The notes under the pieces are model-generated. The model made no database searches. It saw nothing but the letters and a program-made list of their open reading frames with translations, and was not told where the DNA came from. Shown piece after piece: positions 54,452 through 62,615 of a stretch of DNA of 64,000 bases. The DNA is from Streptosporangium pseudovulgare (lineage in GTDB: Bacteria; Actinomycetota; Actinomycetes; Streptosporangiales; Streptosporangiaceae), in assembly GCF_014648055.1 (NCBI RefSeq), contig NZ_BMQJ01000007.1, positions 249,046-313,045 on the forward strand, written 5' to 3'. A program made the position numbers and the translations under genes. Position 1 is the first letter of the stretch. Each line of letters begins with the position of its first letter.

Positions 54452-54793
54452 CCGCGAGGGGGCGCCGGTGTCTGGACTGAGGAACGCAGGAGCGGAGCGA
54501 CGGAGTGACGAGGGAAGACACCGGGCAAGAGCCCCCGAGCCGCGACGCGCAGCGTCGCCATGAACCCGCGAGGGGGCGCCGGTGTCTGGACTGAGGAACG
54601 CAGGAGCGGAGCGACGGAGTGACGAGGGAAGACACCGGGCAAAAGCCCCCGAGCCGCGACGCGCAGCGTCGCCATGAACCCGCGAGGGGGCGCCGGTGTC
54701 TGGACTGAGGAGCGGAGGAGCGGAGCGACGGAGTGACGAGGGAAGACACCGGGCAAAAGCCCCCGAGCCGCGACGCGCAGCGTCGCCATCAAC
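54452..54793. repeat. Three tandem 114-bp repeats, intergenic
   Basis: Copies start at 54452, 54566 and 54680 and differ at only a few positions; a partial fourth copy (about 30 bases) precedes them at 54422. On the minus strand the period equals 38 codons and an open frame runs through all copies, but there is no ribosome site and it overlaps the ROK start. The remaining 54794-55008 has no gene; a duplicated 16-base word GCGTCGCCATCAACAC follows the third copy. Confidence 0.9.
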
Positions 54794-55008
54794 ACAGCGT
54801 CGCCATCAACACAGCAAGGGCCCTTTGGTCAAAGCTTGCCGGAGATCGCGGAGCCGGCCCGCGGACCGCTCCCGCCGCCACCCGCACCTCCTCCGACCAG
54901 CGAGGACACCGCTTCGACCGGGGTTTCCCCCGAGATTACGTGACCACATTCACATGATGAGAGCCGTCTGGAAGACATGACCCGGCTCATTGCGGGGACG
55001 GTGATTTC

Positions 55009-55437
55009 GTGAAGGGATCCGAGCTGCTGGGGCACATCGCACTTCCAGGAGACGCCGCGTCCGTTCCGCAGGCCCGGCGGTACGTCCGTGACCTCCTGGA
55101 GGCCGCGGGCCATCCCCGTACGGACGACGCGCTCCTCCTCGTCACCGAGCTGGTGACCAACGCGGTACGGCACTCCGACTCCGGCCGCCAGCCCGACGGG
55201 AAGGTCACTCTGATCATCATGAGCCGGGACGGGACGATCCTGATCGACGTGATCGATGAGGGATCGCCGGGCACCGCCCCCGAGCTCAGGACGGACGTCC
55301 AGGCCGACTGCGGCGGCGGCCGGGGGCTGTGGCTGGTGCGGGAGCTGTCCACCGCGTGGGGCTGGCGTGACGACCAGGCCGGGCGGGTGGTGTGGTTCCA
55401 GATGGCCGAGAACGACCGTGAACCGGCCCACGTGTGA
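55009..55437 (+). CDS. RsbW-like ATP-binding anti-sigma/histidine-kinase-fold protein
   Basis: 142 residues of the HATPase_c_2 family: N box LLLVTELVTNAVRHSD, G1-like DVIDEGSPG, and G2 GGGRGLWLVRELSTAWGW followed by GRVVWFQM. Such single-domain ATPases are numerous in actinobacteria and either sequester alternative sigma factors or act in partner switching with STAS proteins. GTG start. No sigma factor or antagonist is adjacent, so its partner is unknown. Confidence 0.92.
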   Translation: MKGSELLGHIALPGDAASVPQARRYVRDLLEAAGHPRTDDALLLVTELVTNAVRHSDSGRQPDGKVTLIIMSRDGTILIDVIDEGSPGTAPELRTDVQADCGGGRGLWLVRELSTAWGWRDDQAGRVVWFQMAENDREPAHV

Positions 55438-55613
55438 CCGGCCGGACCATGCCCGGCCACGGGCGGACCCGTACCTGACCGCCCCGACCGCCCCGACCGC
55501 GCCGGATGCGGACCGGCCCGCGTGACCGCCACCGGCCCGCGCGCGACCGCCCTGACCGCCCTGACCGCCCCCGGAGGCCGCCCGGTGGACGGGGCGCGGA
55601 AGAATGTCCCTCC

Positions 55614-56588
55614 ATGGAAGAAGCCCGCATCGCGATAGCACCGCCGTCCGATTCGGAGGCGGAAGGGGCAGGTGACCGCGCCAACTCCCCCGCCCTCGAC
55701 CACCTGCGCGCCCGGGTCGCCGAGGCCGTGACCGCCGGAGGCGGTTCCAACGTCCCGCCCGCCGAGGCCAACGGGCTCGTGTGGCTGGTGCCGGGCGACC
55801 CGGACGGGCTGGCGCGGATGCTGGACGACCATCCCGGGATCGGGTGGGTGCAGTTCCCCTGGGCGGGCGTGGAGAAGTTCGCCGAGGCCGGGATCCTCCG
55901 CCGGCCGCAGACCTTCACCTGCGCCAAGGGGTCGTTCGCCGGGCAGGTCGCCGAGCACGCGCTGTTGCTGACGCTGGCCTGCCTGCGCAGCGTCGTACGG
56001 CAGGCCCGCACGCCCCGCTGGTGCTCGGCGGACCCGCGTTCCCTGCACGGCCGCCGGGTGACGATCCTCGGCGGCGGGGGCATCGCCACGGAGCTGGTCC
56101 GCCTGCTCGCGCCGTTCGGCTGCCGCGTCCGGGTGCTCCGCCGCCGGCCGGACAAGGTCGAGGGCGCCGAGGAGACGCTGCCGTCCTCGGCCCTGCACGA
56201 CGTGCTCGGCGACACCGACGTCCTGGTGCTCGCCCTGGCCCTGACACCCGAGACGCGGTACGTCGTCGACGCCGCCGAGCTGGCGCTGCTGCCGCGGCAC
56301 GCCGTCGTGGTCAACGTCGCCCGGGGCGAGCACATCCGGACCGGCGCGCTGGTCGAGGCCCTCCGCTCCGGGACGATCTCCGCCGCCGGGCTGGACGTGA
56401 CGGACCCCGAGCCGCTGCCCGAGGGGCATCCGCTGTGGGACGACCCCCGGGTGCTCATCACCTCGCACAGCGCCGACTCCGCCGACTACACCACCCGGGT
56501 GCTCAGCGAGCGGGTCGAGCGCAACGTGCGCAACCTGCTGGCCGGTCGGCCTCTGGAAGGCATGATCGATCCCGACGCGGGCTACTGA
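55614..56588 (+). CDS. D-isomer-specific 2-hydroxyacid dehydrogenase
   Basis: 324 residues from ATG 55614. The NAD-binding domain has VTILGGGGIATELVRLLAPFG, then ALTPETRYVVDAAELALLP, VVNVARGEHI with the substrate-binding arginine, DVTDPEPLPEGHPLW with the catalytic glutamate, and ITSHSAD with the catalytic histidine. All catalytic residues are in place, so it should be active; the family acts on 2-hydroxy/2-oxo acids including phosphoglycerate and glyoxylate. Stands alone. Confidence 0.92.
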   Translation: MEEARIAIAPPSDSEAEGAGDRANSPALDHLRARVAEAVTAGGGSNVPPAEANGLVWLVPGDPDGLARMLDDHPGIGWVQFPWAGVEKFAEAGILRRPQTFTCAKGSFAGQVAEHALLLTLACLRSVVRQARTPRWCSADPRSLHGRRVTILGGGGIATELVRLLAPFGCRVRVLRRRPDKVEGAEETLPSSALHDVLGDTDVLVLALALTPETRYVVDAAELALLPRHAVVVNVARGEHIRTGALVEALRSGTISAAGLDVTDPEPLPEGHPLWDDPRVLITSHSADSADYTTRVLSERVERNVRNLLAGRPLEGMIDPDAGY

Positions 56589-56777
56589 CCCCGCGCCGGG
56601 CGCACGGCGGGGTCTCCCGGACCGCGTCTTCGGCCGCACGGCGGGGTCTCCGGGACCGCGTCTTCGGTCGCGAAGGGGCGGCCCCGGCACCCGGTGGCGG
56701 TATCCGCTCGGCTCGCGGTACTCTCCCAGCCTCTGTTTGATCTTGGGCGCCGTGAGGCCGAGCGCGCCGCTCCGCTC

Positions 56778-57710
56778 ATGGAAGGCTCTCACGGAAGGCA
56801 CGGTGTCACAGTGGACGGACAGAACGGCCACGGCGTCGGCGACGTCCGCGCCGCGGTCGCCGCGCACCTGCCCAGCCACCGCGCCGGCACGGTCGTGCGG
56901 AGCGGCGCGGGGCAGGACAACGTCGCCTACGAGGTGGACGGTGAGCTGATCGTCCGCTTCAGCCTTCAGGACGACCCCGCCGAACGGGCCGCGCTGGTGG
57001 AACATGAGTCCCGCCTGCTCACCGCCGTCGCGGAGATATCACCGCTGCCCGTCCCCGAGCCGATGTTCGCCGATCCTGGCCGAGGCTGCCTGGCCTATGC
57101 CAAGCTGCCGGGCCGGCCCCTGCTGCACCTGCCCGGCCCGGCGCGGGAGGCGTACGGCCCGTCGGTCGCCGCGGTGCTCGGCGGGCTGCTCACCGCGCTG
57201 CACGCCGTACCGGCCGAGCGGCTGGCGGACCTGGTGGAGCGGGACGACTTCCCGCCGGAGGAGTGGCTGCGAGAGGCCGTGGAGATCTACGAGGCGGTCT
57301 CCGGGCAGGTGCCGGCGGCGCACCGCCGTGCCGTGGAGGCGTTCCTGGCCGCGCCGCCGCCGCCGACGGGTGGGTGGGAGCCGGTGTTCTCCCACAACGA
57401 CCTGGGCGTCGAGCACGTCCTCGTCGACCCCGACACCGGGCGGGTGACCGGCGTCATCGACTGGGGTGACGCGGCGATCACCGATCCGGCCTACGACTTC
57501 GGCCTGCTGTACCGCGACCTCGGCCCCTCCGCCCTCGACGCGGCAATCGGCCGCTACCACGGCGGTGCCGAGCCCGCGTCCCTGCGCGAGCGGGCCGTCT
57601 TCTACGCCAGGTGCGGCGCCCTGGAGGATCTGGCCTACGGCCTGGAGCCCGGACAGAAGGTGTACGCCGACAAGAGCATCGCCGCGATGACGTGGCTCTT
57701 CCCGGTTTAG
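56778..57710 (+). CDS. Aminoglycoside phosphotransferase (APH)-family kinase
   Basis: 310 residues from ATG 56778; a GTG eleven codons later is as likely, and an ATG at 56694 is possible. Motifs are those of APH/choline kinases: DNVAYEVDGELIVRF, the Brenner motif FSHNDLGVEHVLVD with catalytic aspartate, and the metal-binding IDWGDAAITDPAYDFG. Members phosphorylate antibiotics, sugars or alcohols; without close relatives the substrate cannot be named, and drug resistance should not be assumed. Confidence 0.9.
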   Translation: MEGSHGRHGVTVDGQNGHGVGDVRAAVAAHLPSHRAGTVVRSGAGQDNVAYEVDGELIVRFSLQDDPAERAALVEHESRLLTAVAEISPLPVPEPMFADPGRGCLAYAKLPGRPLLHLPGPAREAYGPSVAAVLGGLLTALHAVPAERLADLVERDDFPPEEWLREAVEIYEAVSGQVPAAHRRAVEAFLAAPPPPTGGWEPVFSHNDLGVEHVLVDPDTGRVTGVIDWGDAAITDPAYDFGLLYRDLGPSALDAAIGRYHGGAEPASLRERAVFYARCGALEDLAYGLEPGQKVYADKSIAAMTWLFPV

Positions 57711-57759
57711 GACGTGGCTCTTCCCGCGTTCAGCCGTGGTCGCCGGTCCGGTTCATGAC

Positions 57760-57870
57760 CCGGCGCGGTTCACAGCTCGGCGCGGTTCACGGCCCGGTGA
57801 CGGATACGGCCCGGCGCGGTTCACGGCCCGGTGGTATTCACGATCCGGCATGGTTCACGGCCCGGTGACG
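57760..57870. repeat. Degenerate 20-40-bp repeats with core GCGGTTCACGGCCCGGTG
   Basis: Four to five imperfect copies between the APH-like gene and the end of the PHP gene, the last one running into the PHP stop region. No dyad or spacer organisation of a CRISPR. Confidence 0.6.
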
Positions 57871-58709
57871 GGTGCGGCGCCGGTCGCGGCGTCGACCAGC
57901 TCCCGGTAGACGAGCGGGTCGGTGACGCAGGCGCCGAGCCGTACGGTCTTGTTGGTGCCGTGGTAGTCGCTGGAGCCGGTGACCCGCAGACCCAGGTCAC
58001 GGGCGAGGGCGCGGACGTTCGCCCGATCGGCCTCGACGTGCTCGGTGTGGTCGGCCTCGACGCCCCACAGGCCCGCCTCGGCGAGGCTCGCGATGAGCGC
58101 GTCGGGGAGGGCGTGGCCCCGGACCTCCGCCTTCGGGTGCGCCAGCACCGACACCCCGCCGGCCTCGCGCACCAGCCGGACCGCGGTGAACACGTCGATG
58201 TCGTCCTTGGGCAGGCGGTAGCGGCGGCCCAGCCACTCGGGCCGGAACGCCTCGTCCACGTTCCTGACCAGGCGGCGCCGGACGAGTGCCTGCGCCAGGT
58301 GGGGGCGGCCGACCGTGCCGCCCGCCGCGTACCGGCGCACCTCGGGGACGGTCACGTCGATGCCGTCGGCGTTCAGCAGCTCGACGGTCCTCTCGGCCCG
58401 GCGCTCCCGGGAGCGGCGCACCCCGGCCAGCTCCGCGGCCAGCGGCTCGTACGCGGGGTCGAACAGATAGGCCAGCAGGTGCAGCCCCATCGTCGGCTCC
58501 GTGCCGTACCACCGTCCCGACAGCTCGGCGCCGCGCACCAACGTCAGCCCGGCGGGCAGCGCGGCCGCGGCGGCGTCCCACCCGGCCGTGGTGTCGTGGT
58601 CGGTGATCGCCACCACGTCCAGCCCGGCCGCGGCGGCCGCGGCCATCAGCTCCGCCGGGGAGTCGGTGCCGTCGCTGGCGGTGGAGTGGGTGTGCAGGTC
58701 GATGCGCAT
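57855..58709 (-). CDS. PHP-domain phosphoesterase
   Basis: 284 residues. The metal ligands of the polymerase/histidinol phosphatase fold are visible: HTHSTASDG at the very start, ITDHDTTAGW, GAELSG, LAHPKA and SGSSDYHG near the end. Single-domain members of this branch hydrolyse nucleotides such as 3',5'-bisphosphates or AMP (RNase AM/TrpH type). It has no operon partners; a divergent gap of 96 bp separates it from the kinase gene. Confidence 0.92.
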   Translation of the reverse strand: MRIDLHTHSTASDGTDSPAELMAAAAAAGLDVVAITDHDTTAGWDAAAAALPAGLTLVRGAELSGRWYGTEPTMGLHLLAYLFDPAYEPLAAELAGVRRSRERRAERTVELLNADGIDVTVPEVRRYAAGGTVGRPHLAQALVRRRLVRNVDEAFRPEWLGRRYRLPKDDIDVFTAVRLVREAGGVSVLAHPKAEVRGHALPDALIASLAEAGLWGVEADHTEHVEADRANVRALARDLGLRVTGSSDYHGTNKTVRLGACVTDPLVYRELVDAATGAAPVTGP

Positions 58710-58805
58710 ACCGCCAGCTTCCCAGTGATCCGCGGACGATGCGCCATGGGCAATCAATGCGTCCCGGATAAGGGAGAAGACGCGTAGATCGGGCAGTGGA
58801 CCGGG

Positions 58806-61352
58806 ATGCGGATCGGACACGGCGAAACGAGCGGCCTCTCTCATGCGCCGGACGGCTCCCATGTGCCGGACGGCCCCGACATGCCGACCGGCTCCCACGT
58901 GCCGGACGGCTCCCACGTGCCGGACGGATCTCATACGCCGGACGCCGACGGCGCGCCGGACGGCCCTGAAGCGCCGGGCGGCCCTCAGCCAGGCGATCCT
59001 CACATGCCGGAGACCGGCTTTCACGTGCAGGAGACCGGTCCCCACGTGCCGGAGACCGGCTCTCGCACGCAGGAGACCGGTCCTCACATGCCGGAGGGCG
59101 GTTCGCGTTCGCTGGCGGGCCGTTACCGGCTGCTGGCCCCGCTCGGCGCGGGCGGCATGGGCGTCGTCTGGCGGGCCCGGGACGAGCTGCTGCACCAGAG
59201 CGTGGCGGTCAAGGAGGTCTCGCTGCCCGCCCACCTGTCCGAGCGGGACCGCGAGGAGCGGCTGCGGCGCACCCTCCGGGAGGCCCGTACGGCCGCCGCG
59301 CTGCGTGACCACCCCGGCATCGTGACCGTCTACGACGTGGTCGAGGAGGACGGCCGTCCGTGGATCATCATGGCCCTGGTCGAGGGGTCGTCCCTGGCCG
59401 GGGCGATCCGGGCCCGGCGGCGGCTGCCCGAGGCCGAGGTCGCCGCGATCGGGCGGCAGGTGATCGCCGCGCTGGTCGCGGCCGAGGCTGCGGGGATCGT
59501 GCACCGTGACGTCAAGCCCGCCAACATCCTCCTGGGGAACGGCCAGGCCGTGCTGACCGACTTCGGGATCTCGGCCACCGACGACGACCACACCGACCTG
59601 ACCGGCACCGGCCGGCTCCTCGGCACGATCCCCTACCTGGCGCCCGAGCGCTTCGCGGGCCGTCCGGCCTCCGCCGCCACCGACCTGTGGGCCGTGGGCG
59701 TGACGCTGTACGAGGCGGTGGAGGGCCGCAAACCGTTCGCCCGGGGAAGCACGGCCGCCACGATCGCGGCGATCATCAACGGGCTCCCGGACCCGGCCGA
59801 GCACGCGGGCCGGCTGCGTCCGGTCATCGAGGGACTGCTCCGTAAGGATCCGGCCGAGCGGCTGACCGCGGCCGAGGCGCTCGCCCTCCTCGCGCCGGTC
59901 GCCGGGACCGGTCCGGCCGTCCCGTCCCCGGCGCCCGGCCCCGGTCCGGCCGTACGGCCCGGCGCGGCGCAGGCCCCAGACCGTACGGTGGCCCCGGATC
60001 ATGCGGCGGGTCCCGGCCGGAGCCCGGCGACGGACGACATCCCGGCCACGCAGGCGGGCGGACCCGACTCGTGGACGGGCGCGCCGGAGTCTCAGCCGGA
60101 CAAGCGGGCGGCCGCCCGGCGGGACGCGGCGGCGGGCGAACCGGGGTCGACCGCCCGGCAGGCCGCCGCGGAGCCGCAGGACCGGCGCGACGCGGAGCCG
60201 CGGAGTCCGGACACCGGGAAACCACGGGACCCGGGCATCGATGGATCACGGGACCGGAGCGGCGCGGAGCCGCGGGACCGGGCCGCCGTCCCGAGGTCGC
60301 GTTCCTGGGCCACCGCCTCCGGGTCGCGTTCCTGGGTGACGACGGTGGGATCGCGGACGCGGAGGACCGCGGCGGCGGGCACGGGATACCTGCGGGCGCT
60401 GACGGCGACGGCGCCGGAGCGGCTGCGCGAGCCGCTGCCGGCGGTGGCGGCGTGGTCGCGCGCCCTGCTCTCCGAGGGGACGGCGCTGCGGCGCTCCCTG
60501 ATGTCGGCGGCGGCCGGGACCGCGCGAATGCGCGCCCGGGTGTCCGTGGCGACGGGCGCCGCCCTGCTGGCGACCATGGTGACGATCGCGGTGGTCGCGG
60601 TGGCCCAGCGGGACGCCCCCGGTGCGGGCACCGGCCGGACGTCCGCCGTCGCCGAGGGGTCGGTGATGTCCACCGTCCCGACGTCCGGACCGGCCACCGG
60701 CCGGGCCCCGGAGGCCGCGGCGAGCCGTACACCCGGGCCGGACCCGAACGGGACGGCCGGACCCGCCACGAGCCCCGCCCCGAACGGGACGGCCGGTCCG
60801 GCCGGGAACCCGAGCCCGGGTCCGGGTCCCACCGGGGACCGGAACTCCGCCGGGGAACCCGCCATCGCCTCCCCCGCCACGCCGCCGCCGGGTTTCCGCC
60901 TCTACCGGGACGGCAGGCACCGCTTCTCCCTGGCCGTTCCCGAGGGCTGGCACCGGGAGGTGCGGAAGAGCCAGGTGGGCTGGGTGTCCGGCAAGGGTAA
61001 GGGCGTCTCCGTCCGCCTCCTGGGCGTCCTCGCCGACCCGAAGAAGAAGGAGAAACGCTCCCCGGAACGCATCCTCGCCGAGCTGCGTGACGGGCTGAAG
61101 CCGCTGCTGATGGCGCGCGGCTCCTACCGGGAGTTACGGAAGGGCCCGGTCGCCTTCCCCGGGGGGAAGGGCGCCGAACTGGAGTTCCGTTTCGCGCGCA
61201 AGGGGTCGCCGAAGCAGATCCACCGTTTCTACGCCCGGTGCGTGGTCCGCGACGGCGGCGGCGCCGGGATGTTCTGGTTCTCCACCCCCGCGGAGCGGTC
61301 CGGCACCGCCTCGTACATCAACGCGTTCGCGAGCACCTTCAGGCTGGGCTGA
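58806..61352 (+). CDS. Membrane Ser/Thr kinase with N-terminal repeats and extracellular domain
   Basis: 848 residues from ATG 58806. The first 95 residues are GSHVPDG and ETGxHMPE type repeats, with coding-like GC at third positions; ATG 59088 just before the core is the alternative start. Kinase motifs: PLGAGGMGVVW, VAVKEV, HRDVKPAN, LTDFGISA, YLAPERF. About 240 residues of Ala/Pro/Gly/Arg-rich linker lead to one transmembrane helix (ALLATMVTIAVVAVA, near residue 595), a Thr/Pro/Gly-rich stalk and a C-terminal domain of about 150 residues (FRLYRDGRHRFSLAVPEGW...SYINAFASTFRLG) similar to PsbP/DUF1795-type extracellular domains. The signal is unknown. Confidence 0.9.
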   Translation: MRIGHGETSGLSHAPDGSHVPDGPDMPTGSHVPDGSHVPDGSHTPDADGAPDGPEAPGGPQPGDPHMPETGFHVQETGPHVPETGSRTQETGPHMPEGGSRSLAGRYRLLAPLGAGGMGVVWRARDELLHQSVAVKEVSLPAHLSERDREERLRRTLREARTAAALRDHPGIVTVYDVVEEDGRPWIIMALVEGSSLAGAIRARRRLPEAEVAAIGRQVIAALVAAEAAGIVHRDVKPANILLGNGQAVLTDFGISATDDDHTDLTGTGRLLGTIPYLAPERFAGRPASAATDLWAVGVTLYEAVEGRKPFARGSTAATIAAIINGLPDPAEHAGRLRPVIEGLLRKDPAERLTAAEALALLAPVAGTGPAVPSPAPGPGPAVRPGAAQAPDRTVAPDHAAGPGRSPATDDIPATQAGGPDSWTGAPESQPDKRAAARRDAAAGEPGSTARQAAAEPQDRRDAEPRSPDTGKPRDPGIDGSRDRSGAEPRDRAAVPRSRSWATASGSRSWVTTVGSRTRRTAAAGTGYLRALTATAPERLREPLPAVAAWSRALLSEGTALRRSLMSAAAGTARMRARVSVATGAALLATMVTIAVVAVAQRDAPGAGTGRTSAVAEGSVMSTVPTSGPATGRAPEAAASRTPGPDPNGTAGPATSPAPNGTAGPAGNPSPGPGPTGDRNSAGEPAIASPATPPPGFRLYRDGRHRFSLAVPEGWHREVRKSQVGWVSGKGKGVSVRLLGVLADPKKKEKRSPERILAELRDGLKPLLMARGSYRELRKGPVAFPGGKGAELEFRFARKGSPKQIHRFYARCVVRDGGGAGMFWFSTPAERSGTASYINAFASTFRLG

Positions 61353-61399
61353 CGGCCGCCCCACGCCGTCTTCGGGCCCGGTGCGCCATCACCCGGCGG

Positions 61400-62581
61400 T
61401 CACCTCCGGGCGGGCCGGTTCCCGCCGGTGGCGACGACGCGGGCCGCGGCGAGGTAGGCGGCCAGCAGACTCTCGGCCACCGCCCTGACCGTCTCGTCCC
61501 CCGGCAGGAACGTCGGGGTGTGCAACCCCGACACCGTGTCGGTGCCCACGAAGAGCATCAGCGACGGCACGGCCGACGCGAAGTGGGCGAAGTCGTCGGC
61601 CCCGCAGGAGCGCAGGATGGCGGGCGTGTGCCAGGCGGTTTCGGTGAGCAGCCGGGCCGTCTCGTCGGCCAGGCGTTCGTCGTTGACCAGCGGCGGCTCG
61701 CCCAGCGCGATCCACACCTCCGCCTCGCAGCCGTGGGCGCGGGCCATCCCCTCGGCGATCTCACGGAACCGGTCCTGCAGCCGCCAGCGCCAGGTCTCCG
61801 ACATCGCGCGGAGCGTTCCCCTGGCGACGGCCCGGCCGGGGATGGCGTTGGGGGCGGTGCCGGCGCTCACCGTCCCGAAGGTGATGACGGTCGGCACCAT
61901 GGGGTCGGCGTCCCGGCTGACGAGTTGCTGCGCGGCCACGACGATCTGGGACAGCGCCAGGACGGGGTCCCGGCCGAGCTGGGGGTAGGCGGCGTGGGCG
62001 CCACGGCCCCGCACGGTGAGGGTGAACTCGTCGGCGGAGGCGTTGACCGCGCCGGACGTGCAGGCGGTCTGGCCGGTGGCGAGCACCGGCTGGACGTGCG
62101 CGGCGATCATCGCGCCGACCCGGTGCCGTCCGAGCGCGCCGGACTTGACGATGTCGAGCGCCCCCGAGGGGTGGGTCTCCTCGCGCGGCTGCAGGACCGC
62201 GACCATCGGGGTCTCCGGCCGTACGCGGTCGACGGCCCTGGTCAGCGCGGCCAGCGCGGCGAGGTGGACGTCGTGGCCGCAGGCGTGCATGGCGCCGTTG
62301 CGCGAGGCCCAGGGGACGCCCGTCTCCTCGGTGATCGGCAGGGCGTCCAGCTCGCCGCGCACGCCGATGGCCGGGCCGCCCTCGCCGACGCGGAGCATCG
62401 CGCCGGTTCCGGCCACCCGCTCCAGGACGCCGTCCCCGGGCAGCGCGTCGAGCATCCGTTTGAGCGTCGGCTCCTCGGTGCCCGCGAGGTACGGCTCGGC
62501 GTGCAGTTCCCTCCGCAGCTCGTAGGCGGCGGGGAGTTCGTCGTGAAGCGCGGCGTACAGCCGCTCGTGGACGTCCTTCAC
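61400..62581 (-). CDS. M20-family amidohydrolase/peptidase
   Basis: 393 residues. Metal-binding signature MHACGHDVHLAAL near residue 100, catalytic REETHPSGAL near 130, and the dimerisation domain strands with GRGAHAAYPQLGRDPVLALS. This matches M20D aminoacylase/hippurate-hydrolase type enzymes that hydrolyse N-acyl amino acids or indole-amino acid conjugates. GTG start with GGGAGG four bases upstream. It follows the amidohydrolase by 34 bp, probably in one transcript. Confidence 0.92.
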   Translation of the reverse strand: MKDVHERLYAALHDELPAAYELRRELHAEPYLAGTEEPTLKRMLDALPGDGVLERVAGTGAMLRVGEGGPAIGVRGELDALPITEETGVPWASRNGAMHACGHDVHLAALAALTRAVDRVRPETPMVAVLQPREETHPSGALDIVKSGALGRHRVGAMIAAHVQPVLATGQTACTSGAVNASADEFTLTVRGRGAHAAYPQLGRDPVLALSQIVVAAQQLVSRDADPMVPTVITFGTVSAGTAPNAIPGRAVARGTLRAMSETWRWRLQDRFREIAEGMARAHGCEAEVWIALGEPPLVNDERLADETARLLTETAWHTPAILRSCGADDFAHFASAVPSLMLFVGTDTVSGLHTPTFLPGDETVRAVAESLLAAYLAAARVVATGGNRPARR

Positions 62582-62615
62582 TTGGCCTCCCCGGCGCCGG
62601 GACGATGGGAGCCGG

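Noticed and set aside
54452-54793. CRISPR or rolling repeat origin
   Set aside because: Long contiguous copies without spacers, no iteron-rep gene and no cas genes nearby.
54361-54795. A 144-residue repeat protein (3 x 38 residues)
   Set aside because: The frame arises from three 114-bp repeats, has no ribosome site and overlaps the ROK start.
56778-57710. Aminoglycoside resistance gene
   Set aside because: Only the general APH/choline kinase motifs are visible; the family has many non-resistance members and no specific match can be claimed.
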